Source of the DNA: Chara braunii
Lineage: Eukaryota; Streptophyta; Charophyceae; Charales; Characeae
Reading direction: 5' to 3'
Length of the DNA: 64,000 nt
Assembly (NCBI GenBank): GCA_003427395.1
Contig: BFEA01000395.1
Location: 1,303,257-1,367,256 of the forward strand
Shown: positions 1 to 11,515 of the stretch, piece by piece
How positions within the stretch are numbered: the first letter of the stretch is position 1
Layout: every line of letters starts with the position of its first letter
The notes under the pieces: generated by a model
What the model was told of the DNA's origin: nothing
Database searches by the model: none
Seen by the model: only the letters and a program-made list of their open reading frames with translations
Position numbers and translations under genes: made by a program

Positions 1-2
1 AG

Positions 3-131
3 GAAGGTGGCAAACAGGATTGGAAACTTGTAATCTGCGTCAAGACCCTTGTGAAAGGTTCGCCCCACCGATTGCGGGAGCTCTACCGGAACCTAGGCGA
101 GGTTATGAAGGCAGATAACTTTCAAGTATAA
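3..131 (+). CDS. Possible terminal exon of upstream gene (partial)
   Basis: Reading frame 3 is open from the left edge for 42 codons and stops at 129-131 (TAA). The peptide is mixed and globular-looking, with segments such as DWKLVICVKTLVKGSP and LRELYRNLGEVMKADN, unlike the low-complexity translations around it. The other two frames close early. After the stop, composition drops at once to AT-rich repeats, as expected after a last coding exon. I do not recognise the family, and a chance ORF is possible in so short a stretch. If real, the gene lies mostly left of the window on the + strand. Confidence 0.3.
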   Translation, partial: EGGKQDWKLVICVKTLVKGSPHRLRELYRNLGEVMKADNFQV

Positions 132-390
132 CGATTCTCATTCTTGTGTATGAACCCACTAAACACCTATCAATACATCTCTCTACACTGTCTGCTATGT
201 GCACATGCATCCTTTATGAGTCCTTGCTTTACTTCATAATTCAACTTAAACTTAGTAAAGGAGTTGCATGTGTGAAGTTCATTTATAGTTATTGTTGTTT
301 TGTTGTTTGAACTCAGACAGAAGGAGGATTAACTGGGGGTAGGTGGAAGGAAGGTGGTATTGGATGCTTTTTGGCAGGGTTTTAAAAGAG

Positions 391-1590
391 TCGGAGATTG
401 TTTCTAAGATGAATGGCCTGACTGTTTTGTTTGTTTTATTTTCTGAAGGACCAAACATTGTTTTTAAGATGAATAACTTAGTTGCTATGTTTCTTTTGAC
501 TTGTTTTTTCCATAATCAGACATTGTTTCCAAGATGAATGGTACGGTCGTTGTTTCTTTAGGGTTTGACTGCTTAGATTTCAGAGTCAAACATTTTTTGA
601 CACACGGTTAATGAAATACCAAAAATTCGGGTTTTTTTGCCGCATCACTACAAACAATCTTGTCGAAACTTTCGCAAATAAACTATAAAGGCTCATAATA
701 CAAACATTAAAAAAACAAACAGGCCAAAAAAACGAAAAATAAATAAATGAACATCACTATTAAACCGTATTCGAAATAGCTTTCGCCAAAACGTTTCCCG
801 AATTCGGTGTTTTTGCTAACTTGTTCGTTACTCGTCCAAATACATAAGAACTGAATACAGATATACCCTAAAGCTTATACATATCAAAAAAAAAAAAAAA
901 AAAAGCAAAATTCAGGGAAATATTGCAGTTTCGGTGAAACATTCGCCGAAAATGACACCACCTATAGACCACGAGTGCATTTTTTCCGAGATAAATGGTC
1001 TGGTTGCTTGTTTATTTTGTGGTGGTTTCTGAACAGACTCTAGGAATTGTGTCTAAGATAAATTATTCAAAGTACTGTGCCTTTTTTTGTACCGAGAAAA
1101 AAAATTGAGCATTGTGTCTTAGATTAATGACTCAATTTTTGTGTGTTTCTTCTGGAGGAGGTTCATGTTAAAAGACTAAGCATTGTTTCTAAGATGAATG
1201 GTTTAATTTAGGAGCACACACTTTTAACATGAACTGATAATATTACTTTTTCTACTTAACTATTTGTATATATATCTATGTGAATAATAACGTTATCACA
1301 AACAAGATAGTATAACTAAGAGTTATAATTAAAGTAGTATGGATCGATTGAGCATTGTTTTTATGATGAATAACTCAACCCTACGCACACTTTAAACATT
1401 ATATACATGTATATATTTATATATATTTATAACTTGGCTATTAAACAGTTAAGGGATGACTATAAATTGTTTGTAAGACGAATGATCTAGTCACATGTCC
1501 AATGAAGAGAAAAGTAGTTATGCAACATGTTCGTGTATAACTATGATAATTAAATTTACATTGTTTATAAGATGAATGACCTAACTCAAT
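391..1590. repeat. Degenerate ~60-70 bp AT-rich tandem repeat
   Basis: A motif close to CATTGTTTCTAAGATGAATG recurs about ten times, near 396, 456, 520, 978, 1044, 1109, 1180, 1352, 1466 and 1558. Spacing is often 60-72 bp. Copies vary at several bases and the AT-rich spacers are poorly conserved, so this is an old decayed array. The rest of 132-1740 is AT-rich with no gene that I can see. Confidence 0.6.
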
Positions 1591-3090
1591 GCCTTATGTA
1601 AGCTGGAATAAAGGGTTAATCGTAAGAGGATTCAACCAATTCCTTGTGTGTAAAAATAACCTGAGATTTTTGTGAGAGACTTATCTTGGTTAATTTGTGT
1701 CTGTTTGATTTTATGTCTAGTATGAGTTATCTTTCAATAGGTGGTACCTTTTAGATGCTTGCATCTGATGAAGCCATATGAGTTAGTTCAACTTTTATAT
1801 CTTAGAGCTAGGTTTATTTTTCATATTTCAATTTGTATAAATTTTTAAAAGACATTTTCGCTAAGGGAAGGAATGTCAAAATCTTTATGAATTCAATGAG
1901 CTAGTTTATTTATTTTTTTTATTATAAAGTTCCACTTTTGTCTGCGTTATATATCTGATTTAGTATAAATATGAGAAACATACTTTTATAGGGACAGTGA
2001 TACCCACATTTTTGCTAAATCATGAATTCAGAGAAAAATTTAGCTTTGTGAAGTCAGAGTTATTTTTGAAATTTATATTAAGTTTGTGTAAATTTTTGAA
2101 AGACACTTTTGCTAGAAAAAATGTTGCCAAAATTTCTACAGAATCAGGGAGAGTCAAATTTTATCTTCGCGGAAGTTTCAGATTTGTTTTCCTAATTACA
2201 TATCTAACTTAGTAAAAATATGAGAAACTTACTTCAGGGGAGTCTTGTGTAAATTGTTTTACTTATTTAGGGGGTTAAGTAAAATATTAATTTTGTAAAG
2301 TCAAAGTTTTATTTTAAATTTATATTTGGCTTGATATAAATTATGAAAAAATATTTTATGTAGAGAGAGTGTTGTCCAAAATTTTTTAGTTAATCCACCA
2401 TGTACGGGGGAGATGGTGTGAAAATTTTCTCTAGTCAATCCACCATGTATGGGGGAGATGATATCAAAACTTTCCTTAGTAATCTTTGATTCTAACTACA
2501 AATTAATTTATATTCAGTTTTAAAAGCTGTTGGGTGAGATACGAAATCATGTTTTTATTTTTCATTCACTTAAACATAGTTTTAGAAACTGACTTATGTT
2601 GTGTAACAGGTGTTTTTCTTTCATTTTGATTCAAGGTTTGACTAATTTCAGCCCGATCCGATGAGGATCATCTTCTGTTATCATTGATAATAGGTTGGTT
2701 GCCGAGTTATCGGTCTCCACCTTAACTCCAACTCATTATCCTGACTCAACCTAAGGCCTTAGCCCATGTGGGTTGAAATGTTTGTTTGGGTTTCTACCCA
2801 TGCTTTATTGAATGACCATTTAAAAAAGACTGAGTGTTTATCTTTTGAAAGTTGGACAAAGGTAGAGGCTTGTTTGAATAAGCATAGGTATGTGAGTGAA
2901 GAGAGTGGTTAAAGTTGACCCCATGTAGTGCGTAATCTGTCAAAGTTGAATTTGCGTGTGATTGCAGGTATGTCTTGTGAATTGAAGTAAGAGTTTGATC
3001 TTCTTGGCGATTATTTCTATACACACTATGATTGTGAGAGTGATCGTCTCGTGTCCGACAACCCGTTTTATATATATATATATATATATA

Positions 3091-3379
3091 CTAAGCTACC
3101 AGTCGGGCCGCCCGGGTCGCGGTGGCCAGCCCGTGCAAGGACCAGGGAAGGTCCCAGCAAAAAAAAAAACAAAAAAAAAAAAAAAATAAAAAAAATCCGA
3201 AAAACAACTATGTTATGAAGAAAAATAAACTAAACAACTTTTGCCTCAGGGTCACATCGAAATTCTGCACCAAAGTTAGAAAAAAAAAAAAACAAATTAA
3301 AAATATTTTTTGTTTTTTTATTTTTTTAATTGTTTTTGGCCTGGTCGGGCAAGTGACCCCGGGCCAATCTGGTAGCCTA

Positions 3380-3382
<3 letters not shown>
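3091..3382. mobile_element. MITE-like element in (TA)n, nested in the left arm
   Basis: The ends form an imperfect inverted repeat: GCTACCAGTCGGGCCGCCCG near 3095 and, on the other strand at 3380-3340, GCTACCAGATTGGCCCGGGG. Both ends abut (TA)n runs (3068-3091 and 3380-3424), consistent with insertion into a TA target. The interior is A- or T-rich and non-coding. It is absent from the opposite arm, so it inserted after the large inverted repeat formed. Confidence 0.5.
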
Positions 3383-3415
<33 letters not shown>

Positions 3416-3426
3416 GTATATATAAG

Positions 3427-3631
3427 ATGAGTCGGTGAAACTCCGACGAAACAGTTTGTCACTGCCCCTCGTTTGTTGTCCTCTTCTCTCTCTCTGCCTA
3501 CGGTTTACCGGACAGTTCTATTTGTGACGATATATATATATATATACATAAAAACCGTAAGCAGAGAGAGAGAAGAGGACAACAAACGAGGGGTTGTGAC
3601 AAACTGTTTCGTCGGAGTTTCACCGACTCAT
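3427..3631. repeat. 80-bp near-perfect inverted repeat (hairpin)
   Basis: Bases 3427-3506 are nearly the exact reverse complement of 3552-3631, with only a few mismatches over 80 bp. The 45-bp loop contains (TA)n. The arm carries a CTCTCTCTCTGCC stretch and the motif GTTTCGTCGGAGTTTCAC. Part of one arm recurs at 3655-3708 and at 29389-29499, so it belongs to a dispersed family. Confidence 0.75.
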
Positions 3632-4859
3632 CAGGAGGCTGTATATATATATATATCGTCACAAACAGAACTGCCCGGTAAACCGTAGGCAGAGAGAGAG
3701 AAGAGGACATATATATATATTTGGTGCATATGCACGATTGACTTTGAAAGTGTGGAAATATTGAGTGAGATTTGGGTGAGAGAAAAAAAAAGACCCCTTT
3801 TAAATCGCTTGTTAAGGTTTTATGGTTGAATATTGATGTCCATGGCGACCGTCAAAATCAAACCCTTTGACCTTATCCGAGACCCCCGAAGATGGAGCCG
3901 TCTTTTCGGTGTCAGAGACGTATGGTCGCCACTAAGGACCGAAGCCCGCCTACCACTCCTCTGCACAGGGTGCAGAAGAGGATAGGTCTCGCAATTACTT
4001 TCACGATTGTCTAACATCAAAAGATCAACCCCTCAAAACGCGTGTCAGCCGACACTTGAGTGTTAAAAACGACCCTCAAAATCAGTGAGGATCGAGTGGA
4101 CATGGGTATCACATAGTACTCCACCATTGTGACTACTTGCGTATTTATCTATGACTAGTTGACGTGGCAAAGTCTACGTCACAACAATGTTTATTCAGAA
4201 TCTCACTCGAGAGACCTACTCATTTTTGTTATTAAAAGGTTATGAGTTAGATGTGAAAAAGAAACCAATGCGTGAATTGTGGTGAAGCTTGGTTTTATTT
4301 TGTGAAGCATATCGCGTGGTTGGATTGACCGTCCTTGTCGACCGACGTAGGACTGCGCTTCGGAGATCAGCGCCCAGAGCGTCATTTCGTGCTCGAGGCG
4401 TGCGACCGCACGTACCTCCTATGCTACAGCGAACGACAAACGCCCTCGGTTGGGCCACCTCCAGGATTGTACTCAAGCAGCTTCCACACGTGGTTCAGTA
4501 GCTCGGCGGGGATACGCCTGCCTAAGGGTGGTGGCACCCTCTTTGACAAAGGTAGTTGTTCCTCGCTCGACCTCTATCCTATCGTACGGGTTCGCAAGTG
4601 GTACAGTTGGCGCACTCGGTCGGAACGATAAACTTTCTTTTCATGAAAGTCCTGCAAAATCTTGCGTGACACGCCCGAGAGAGTCCCCCTGCAAGACCGA
4701 TGCGCTCGACTATGGGATAGTTAAGAAGGTATGATGTGGTTGTGCAACCCATTTTTCTAGCGCCATTAAGTGAGATTTGACATTATCTGTGGTGTATTCC
4801 TTTCTTATTTTATTGGATCTGTGTTGTGTAGCAACTGCCCTATAGTAACTACTTGCGTT

Positions 4860-7040
4860 AGGTGTAGTTTCAAGGAAGGAGGTTGACCTGTAGTTTCTTC
4901 ACGGTGTCGAGCGCATCGGTCCCGTAAGGTGACCCTTCCGGAGGCGTCACGCAAGATTTTGGCAGTTTGCAACGCAAAACGTTCAAAGGGTGGTAACACT
5001 GCAGTGGAGTACGTCAGTCATACCTCTCGCGAACCCCTACGACATGATAGGGTCATGCAAGGTACATCTTACGTCCACCTGTGGGAGCTGTCACCATTCC
5101 TTAGGTTGACATATCCCTGCCGAGCTACCGAACCACACACGAAAGTTTTTCGTTTGCAATCGCAAAGATGACCCAGTCGAGGACGTTTCTCGTTCGCTGT
5201 AGCATAGGGGTTACACACGATCAATGTCTGAATCAGACCCATGTGAGAACCGACGCTTGAGGCGCCGATCTTCCAAGCGTGACCCTACGCTGGCCGACTA
5301 AGACGACTAGTCTAACCACGAGATACACTTCTCAAATAAAACTTTAACTTCATGTGCAAATCACGCCTAGTATCTTTTTCTGCTCAACCTATAACTATTT
5401 TGGTGTGTGGGTAGGCAGATGTCGCAGACAATATTTTGTATAAATAGTGTAGTGAGGCGAGTCTCACCATATCGACAGACATGCATGAATACATGAGCAA
5501 ACGCGATGATGAAGTACTATGTTGCACCCATAGTCATGCTACCCCCTCTGAAACATGGGCTCACACGTTTGGGTGTCGGCTTACACGTGCATTGAGGGGT
5601 TAATCCCTTAGCAGGCGCAAAAACAAATCAAACACCCTGCCATCTTCTCCAGCATGTTGTGCCCCAAAGCGGGACAGGGTAAGATGATGCTGACGCTATA
5701 AGGGAATTTGAGCGGTGATGAGTTATCGGACACACCACCAGTAGTACGCTAACCTTTCTACCTATAACTCTGTCATTCCAAAAAAATAATTTTAAACAAG
5801 AAAACTAAATTGTTGCGGTCACACGAACGTGCAAACGTTCATAGACCTCGACATATGCTTAACACATGTCTGCGCTGACTCTAACAGTCGTACACAAGAA
5901 AAAGTGGTTAAATCCTTCAGATAAAGAGGTTGTGTGACATTAGATAATCACTCTTACAAATATTGTTTTGACTTGTCCATCAGCATTCACGCAGTACACA
6001 GACAATCATTAGGACTCAATCCATCATCTTTCACACATACATGCGATCACACAAAATTTGAATAACAACATCTTGCACACTAAGGGAGTCAACTTTACCA
6101 TTCCCTGCGACTCATACCTTGCCTTATGCACACAACCCTAACTATTTTCCACCATCCCACAACGAGTATACTAAGTTCTTGAAAATTGACCATTTAGAAA
6201 GAAGTCAGGGTAAAAATCCCAAGAAACATATAAAACCTAAGGGGCTAAGGCTTTAAGTTGAGATGCAGAAGCAGTTAAAGTTGTATCATAAACCAACCCT
6301 GTTATCAAATAATAACAGATGATGGTTGATCCTTGATGTATCAGACCGATGTAATTTCTATAACAGATGGACAAATTTTTCTATCTGCAGATTTATTTAA
6401 TGCAGAAATTCGACCTGCATTACTAGTCGAGCCTTCAATCGAACGCGGACTTGCATCACAATACATGCAAAAATACCAATGTCTTTACTTTTAAAATGAA
6501 TGGATAGTACACTCCATATCGTAGCCTACCTCCTCTACTAAGCTTATTCTAACCTTTTCCCGATCGACATCAAAGATTTCAAAACAATTTGGGCATCATC
6601 TCCCTTGGGTGGATTGTTAAAATTTCACAATCAGAAATTTTAACTAACTCCTTTAATTTTATATTTTTTTCTGTAACACTCCCCCTGTGAAAGTAGCATA
6701 CCAAAATTTATATTAGGCTAAAATTTAATATGAAAATCAAAGTATGACTTAACCTTGCAAAGGAAGATTTTGTTTAACTCCTTCCTCTAGGAACGTAAAC
6801 TGCTAATATTTTTATAAAGTAAAAAACTGGAATTAAAAAACAATCTGACTTTGCAAAGTGGAAATTTGACTAACTCCTCAGAATTAGTAAAAATTTTGGC
6901 AGCATTTCCTCTACGAAGGTGGACTGCCAAAATTTATACTATGACAAATAAAAAAAAACACAACACAACTAGACTTGAAATGATTATTGACACTTAACTT
7001 GATTGTCAGATTTAGAGATAGGCTTCATGATACTCCATTT
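4860..7040 (-). repeat. Right arm of giant diverged inverted repeat
   Basis: Reverse complement of the left arm, separated from it by a spacer of about 130 bp (4731-4859). Similarity is traceable from the inner GC-rich part (4890-5350) out to the AT-rich segment near 6960. It lacks the nested insertions of the left arm. Short stretches such as CCGATGCGCTCGAC and CTATGCTACAGCGAACGA are shared exactly with the left arm after reverse complementing. Confidence 0.7.
4929..5171 (+). CDS. Small ORF conserved between repeat copies (doubtful)
   Basis: An 80-codon ORF in the inner end of the right arm. Its first half resembles the minus-strand ORF at 7070-7336 in the third copy: both contain ASR(K/R)IL.VC(N/D)AK followed by a GG pair and SHTSREP. 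I know no family with this signature. The similarity may only reflect DNA-level repeat identity, since the left-arm equivalent (4555-4720, minus) appears disrupted. Treat it as a hint of former coding capacity. Confidence 0.15.
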   Translation: MTLPEASRKILAVCNAKRSKGGNTAVEYVSHTSREPLRHDRVMQGTSYVHLWELSPFLRLTYPCRATEPHTKVFRLQSQR

Positions 7041-7082
7041 TATAATGTTATCATGGACTTACCCTAGTTCTAACTCTCTGTA

Positions 7083-7312
7083 AGGCCATCCCAATTCATC
7101 TCAAACTTGCGCTTCCATCCATCACTACTCTGCCTATCGCTCCAACACTCGGGGAGCATCACCCTATCCTGTCGTGGGGGTTCACGAGAGGTATGGCTGG
7201 CGCACTTGGCCAGTTCGACACCGCCCCTTGAACACTTTGCGTCGCAAACTCCCAAAATCCTGCGTGACGCGGCCAGGAGGGTCCCTTTGCGGGAACGATG
7301 CGCTCGATAATG
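7083..7312 (+). repeat. Third, partial copy of the inverted-repeat unit
   Basis: In the orientation of the left arm and matching its inner end (about 4555-4715). Shared blocks include CCTATCCTGTCGT (left arm CCTATCCTATCGT), GGTATGGCTGGCGCACT, CTTGCGTGAC or CCTGCGTGACG, and CGATGCGCTCGA. It lies just outside the right arm. Confidence 0.65.
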
Positions 7313-7330
7313 GTTAGTTGGGGTATTCGA

Positions 7331-9118
7331 TGTCACTTTGATTCTGGTTATTCCGTTTTCGGGTTTTGTCTCATGGGCCTTTGGGTTTGGATCAAAAGGG
7401 TCAACGGGACTGTATCATTGACGATGTTCTTCATCTATGGTGGGAGTGTTTCTTGACTCTACAGGAAGGACCGAAATTTCAACATCTTCGGTAGGAGAAT
7501 TTGAGAAAAGAGATCGACGGATGGCATCGAAGACATCACAGCACCGGTTGCCCTGCGACGAGACTACCCAGGGTGGACCATGGTGTTACCAGTCCTCCCG
7601 GTGCTAGGGCTGGGCCGGATACCCGCGCCCGACCGCCAGAAGTAGGTTGCGCTCCCTCCCTTGTCGCTCGCTCTGCTGTGCGACAGTTGGTGGCAGTCAG
7701 CAAAAGTACGACACAAAACACCACAGTGAGCTTCCATGTTGACCTGAGGAGAGGTCTTTTCTACTGCCAGTTTTGGCGAAGCCTCACCACCACCCTTGAT
7801 TTTCCCATGCTGTGTGCAGTGTGTGGGCCTGAGACCCATCTTCCTGATCCATCGGACCATCACAGAAAAATACGGAAAAGAAAAAGAAAAAGAACAAGAA
7901 AAAGGAAGGACCAAGCGGTTTCGTCTCTAATATCTTTTCGTCTTCAGTAGTTAGTTTCCGCACGTAGCCCACAGACAACGCAGTATGGACGATCGACAAT
8001 GGACGGCTATGGGCGTATGGTGATGGCTGGTGGGTGGCTTCAATAGTGTGGGACGGGGCACACGGACAGCACTCTATTGGCGAGAGATAAGCGAACAATT
8101 TTATTTATTTATTTTTATTCTACATTCTTCTCTCAAAATTTTAATTATTTTTTCCTCTCAATTTTGTTGTGGCCGCTGGCCGAGCTTTAGATCAGACGAT
8201 AAATGTGGACGTGTTTTTGGCGAGGTGCAGAAAACTGCGTTTTCGGCGAGGTCCCACTGGCAAAGAGAATTGGGATGAGTGTCTGAATGTGGACGTGTTT
8301 TTGGCGAGGTGCAGAAAACTGTGATTGATCTGCGTTTCTGCATCTGTGCGTGGAACACGTCCAGTATTCCAATGGCCCCTTCCAGTGGGATCTGTCCCAA
8401 AGGGAAAGCCGGAAAAAAGCGGGCTTGACTAAACACGTTGCGAGCAGGCGCCGCGGTCGGCGGCGCCATCCGGCGGGCAGTGGAGCAGTTGGGCCGGCAG
8501 TCCAGCGATCGGACTGTCGTGGCGGATCAGTGCTTCCCCCGGCCCGGTCACGGATCGATATGCCACGTCTGCGATATATGCTTTGTTTTTTTGTTCTGCG
8601 ATATATAGATAGACTTCGAAGGTCGCTGACACATTGGTGTGCATTTTCCACAAGTGATTCCAGCATGCGCGCCAGCGTGCCGCTAAAGAATTCCCGAAAA
8701 GTGGGATGGCGGGGTCCACGATCCGCCGCTTTTTCACTCGTCTGGGATGGCGGGGGTTCGACGATCCGTTTTTTCACGTTTTATATGATTTGTTTCTTCG
8801 CGATTTGCTTCCTCCGCTGTAGGAGCGGCAGCCCGGCCCGCCACAACTGGCGCAGTCGCCCGCCGCGTGCGCTTGTGGATGAAGCACGTGTGGATGCATG
8901 GGAGATCATCTGCTTCCACTTTGTTTGGTCTAGTCAGTGCGCGCCCTCGTATATTTGCTAGGACTCAAGGCGATGCGACGCCGCGCTTGATACCCTCAGT
9001 ATGCGACCGAGATCCCGATCGAGCTAGCACAGACCCTAGCCATTGCTTCCCTGCGCTCTCTCCTTTGTTCTCAGCCACTGCCGTAGTGTGTGTCCTTCTT
9101 TTTTTCTTCTTCCCCTAT
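7331..9118. other. No recognised gene; GC-rich sequence with short repeats
   Basis: Long overlapping ORFs occur on both strands (for example 8350-8961 + and 8187-8777 -), as expected where GC content is high. None shows a motif I recognise. A tandem-like pair of GGGATGGCGGGG...CGATCCG segments lies at 8702-8777. An AAGAAAAAG-rich stretch is at 7880-7910. Confidence 0.4.
8202..8321 (+). repeat. 36-bp direct repeat, offset 84 bp
   Basis: The 36 bases at 8202-8237 recur exactly at 8286-8321; both begin AATGTGGACGTGTTTTTGG. The intervening 48 bases contain a partial third echo (TTTTCGGCGAGGT). Confidence 0.8.
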
Positions 9119-9193
9119 TGCGTGTCATTTTCGTGCAGGGGTCGTGCTAATCTTTGCTGTACCGTTCCAATTTGAACGGATGTTCCGGAGAAC
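9119..9193 (-). pseudogene. U6 snRNA pseudogene, 3'-truncated
   Basis: On the minus strand the sequence follows U6 from its 5' end: GGAACATCCGTTCAAATTGG, then ACGGTACAG, AAAGATTAGCACG, CCCCTGCACG and ATGACACGCA, and then diverges. It differs from the U6 consensus at several conserved positions (GATTAGCACG for GATTAGCATG). A run of about 28 A on the same strand (T on +, 9197-9225) lies directly 5' of it. No plant-type U6 promoter element is visible, so this is a retroposed fragment. Confidence 0.75.
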
Positions 9194-9194
9194 T

Positions 9195-9225
<31 letters not shown>

Positions 9226-9399
9226 GGGAAATCGAACGACTTCATCGTGTGTGTTCAGACGGAAACGGGAAAAAACGAAAAACACCCGCAAGCACCAGTC
9301 TCAACCGCCGAGATCCTGATCATTTTATATACTTCGTCCAATAGGAACCCCAGAGCGGGGGGTGGAATACACGTGGCAGATTGAGAACTGAGCTCGCCC

Positions 9400-9948
9400 C
9401 GGGACAAGTTGGACAAACAATGTATGCGGCTCAGCTATCTTCTGTCGCACTTACAACTCAACAAACAAACAATCGAATGGGTTCAATCCCCATTGGCCTC
9501 ACGTACTTGCCTGGGCATGCTCGGTGTTCTACCAGCTAGAGATAAACCGTTGGCCCCCCAAGCCAGCATTGGCAGGACTTTGGCCAATATTGCTGGTTAC
9601 TTGCAGCAAAGGTGTTGGCCATTAGACACCGCTAATGTGGGGTTGAAGGGGGGTAGGGGGAGGCGCAAGTCACTGGCCAAAGATGCTCGGCACTAGCATC
9701 GCCGGTTTCCCGTCGGCGATGCCTGATCACCCTGCATCATCGTGATGAGGGGCGGATACAACCCTTGCTCTCGCACCACAGCTGTGTGGCAAACCTACCC
9801 CGTGGGCTGGGACAGTGGGGAGAGTTCAGGTTTGGTTGGTGTTCCCCGTAGCGAGAGGATGAGATAGATGAGATAGATGCGGAATAATATACATAGATAG
9901 ATTGCGAGAAGAATATAGATTAGTTTTTTTCAAAAAAAAAAAAAAAAA
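9400..9948 (+). mobile_element. A-tailed retroposon, possibly a tRNA-type SINE
   Basis: About 540 bp ending in a long A run (9932-9948) preceded by GATAGATGAGATAGATG-type simple repeats, typical of a retroposon 3' end. Near the start are a B-box-like GGTTCAATCCCC (9480-9491) and, about 58 bp upstream, GCGGCTCAGC, a weak A-box match. It has no convincing ORF. A decayed LINE 3' end is the alternative. Confidence 0.3.
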
Positions 9949-10198
9949 CACTAAACAGAAAAGACTAAAACGCCCTGGTCCCAGTACTAGCAAATGGAAT
10001 GCATCGTGTCGTGGAACGTGGCATTATGCATTGAATTTCGTCAATTCAAAAATTCACAATTAACAAATTAGTTTTCTTGTGTCGAAAGATTTATTTGAAA
10101 ATAAAAAGTTTAACATTGTTTAATCAATTATCATCCAATTTACATAAATGGAACTTCTTTAATAAGAAAATATTGTCGCCGTTTTTGGAATTGAAGAA

Positions 10199-10892
10199 GT
10201 GGTGAAGCGAGTCTTCCCGCCCTCGATTAGGGGCAACGCGTGCAAGCGCACTTTTTCCACCTTCGCGAGGGATGCTGATTCCGATCCGATCGTGTCAGGT
10301 GTTTGGATGACGAAGACAACCGCCAGGTCCGCTGGAGGAGGCTGGTTCCACCGTGGATGCCGTTATCGTCCACGGCGAACAATTGACTGATGCTTCTCTG
10401 CCTTCAGTTTTTTTTGGGGGGGGGGCGAAAGGAACATGGCGGGAGCGGGAAAGCAACCGGCCAGGAGCAGTCACCGGCCAAAAAAAGCGGCGGTCGATCC
10501 GTAACAATCTCTCGCACTAAACTGATGAGGGCATACTCACACTAAAAGTTTCTCAGCTTATTTCTGGACGTGATTGTTGTCAGCTACGTTCAGGACAGTG
10601 TGCTAATACGAGTAAGCTCTGATACAGGCGTGGCGCGAAAGCGCGCAAACAGCTTGAGTGCCGGAGGGTACATAACCAGCAGATTCCGCATCACAACCGA
10701 TACGTTGTGCGGCGCGGTTGCGACATCTTTGTGACAGTCACGGGCACTTCACGTTAGACAGGCAGTAGCCATATCTGCCTTCGTGGGTGTAGGATGAGTG
10801 AGAATAGCGAGCCCTTGCCAGTCTCGCAGGTTGCCCCGACACCCCCACTCCTTGACTCTTACGAGTCAGGCAATTGAGCCGCCGTCCAGCCC

Positions 10893-10963
<71 letters not shown>

Positions 10964-11346
10964 GTGCCTCTGTGTGTGTCCCGCGTGCGCTCCCTTCCTC
11001 CCAGCCATGTCTCACGAATGGTGGAGGCTGTAGTGAATGCCTGAGGGTCTTTTCGTCTCCTTGGGAGCGATGCATGTGATACTCCCTACGATTATTAGCT
11101 TATGCCAGACGGTCAGGGAATTGTAGGCGCCGGCAGATTCGTGGGTTACGCCGGAACTCCTTTTGTGTTCTGCCGGCGCCCGTAGACGGATTTCTTCGTT
11201 TGTCCATACTTTTTTGACTGTATTTAGCTCACGTCTTGTCGATTTTTTGGGTCCGTTTGACCTGTAAATAGCGCAGTGGATCTGATCAACTGTCGTCCTT
11301 TCGGACAGCCAGAGGCGGAGAAGAAGAAGCTCAGAATCTGTCAGTC
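10199..11346 (+). other. Upstream region and 5' leader of GDH
   Basis: No gene is recognised. It holds the (CT)n tract at 10896-10959 and a C/G-rich stretch at 10410-10500. TGTAAATAG at 11263-11271 lies about 75 bp before the GDH start codon and could serve as a weak TATA-like element, but this is speculative. The last 60 bases are purine-rich (GGAGAAGAAGAAGC), as common in 5' leaders. Confidence 0.25.
10896..10959. repeat. (CT)n microsatellite
   Basis: About 32 uninterrupted CT units, about 390 bp upstream of the GDH start codon. Confidence 0.95.
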
Positions 11347-11515
11347 ATGGCTACTCGGATTGCCAGGCGCGTTGTGCAAGAACTGGCAAGGCAATCTCGC
11401 CGAGCACGTGCGACTCACCCGCTCGGATCTCGGGGCTGTGCACGGCGCGTCGTAGGTGGAGGGCCTGGAGGGCCTGGCACTCTCGCTCGAGAACTTAGTA
11501 CAGCGGCTAGCGTCG
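11347..11515 (+). CDS. GDH: Glutamate dehydrogenase, exon 1 (mitochondrial presequence)
   Basis: GDH interconverts glutamate and 2-oxoglutarate plus ammonia with NAD(P) in the mitochondrial matrix. This exon encodes residues 1-56, starting MATRIARRVVQELARQ. It is rich in Arg, Ala and Ser, almost free of acidic residues until RELSTAAS near its end, and so looks like a cleavable presequence. It ends GTCG|GTGAGT, a strong donor, in phase 1. Exon 2, 36 kb downstream, starts with GA and completes a Gly codon, giving SVGDPSFLES across the junction. Exons 2-4 also join in phase and match the family domain. The ATG is the first in the frame after a purine-rich leader. The assignment of exon 1 to exon 2 over 36 kb rests on phase, the presequence character and the absence of a competing start exon. 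A further small exon between them cannot be excluded. Confidence 0.7.

Larger units (their letters stand above)
1740..4730 (+). repeat. Left arm of giant diverged inverted repeat
   Basis: This stretch matches the reverse complement of about 4860-7040 along most of its length. Clear anchor blocks are 2641-2780 against 6235-6360, 2790-3060 against 5930-6230, 4020-4080 against 5560-5610, and 4280-4720 against 4890-5350. About 640 bp (3085-3725) is missing from the other arm and consists of nested insertions. The inner third is more GC-rich and better conserved than the outer, AT-rich part. No terminal motif or reading frame identifies the family. Confidence 0.7.

Noticed and set aside
8158-8961. 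Overlapping 100-200 codon ORFs on both strands
   Set aside because: GC-rich chance ORFs; no motif, no splice context, and the two strands overlap almost fully.
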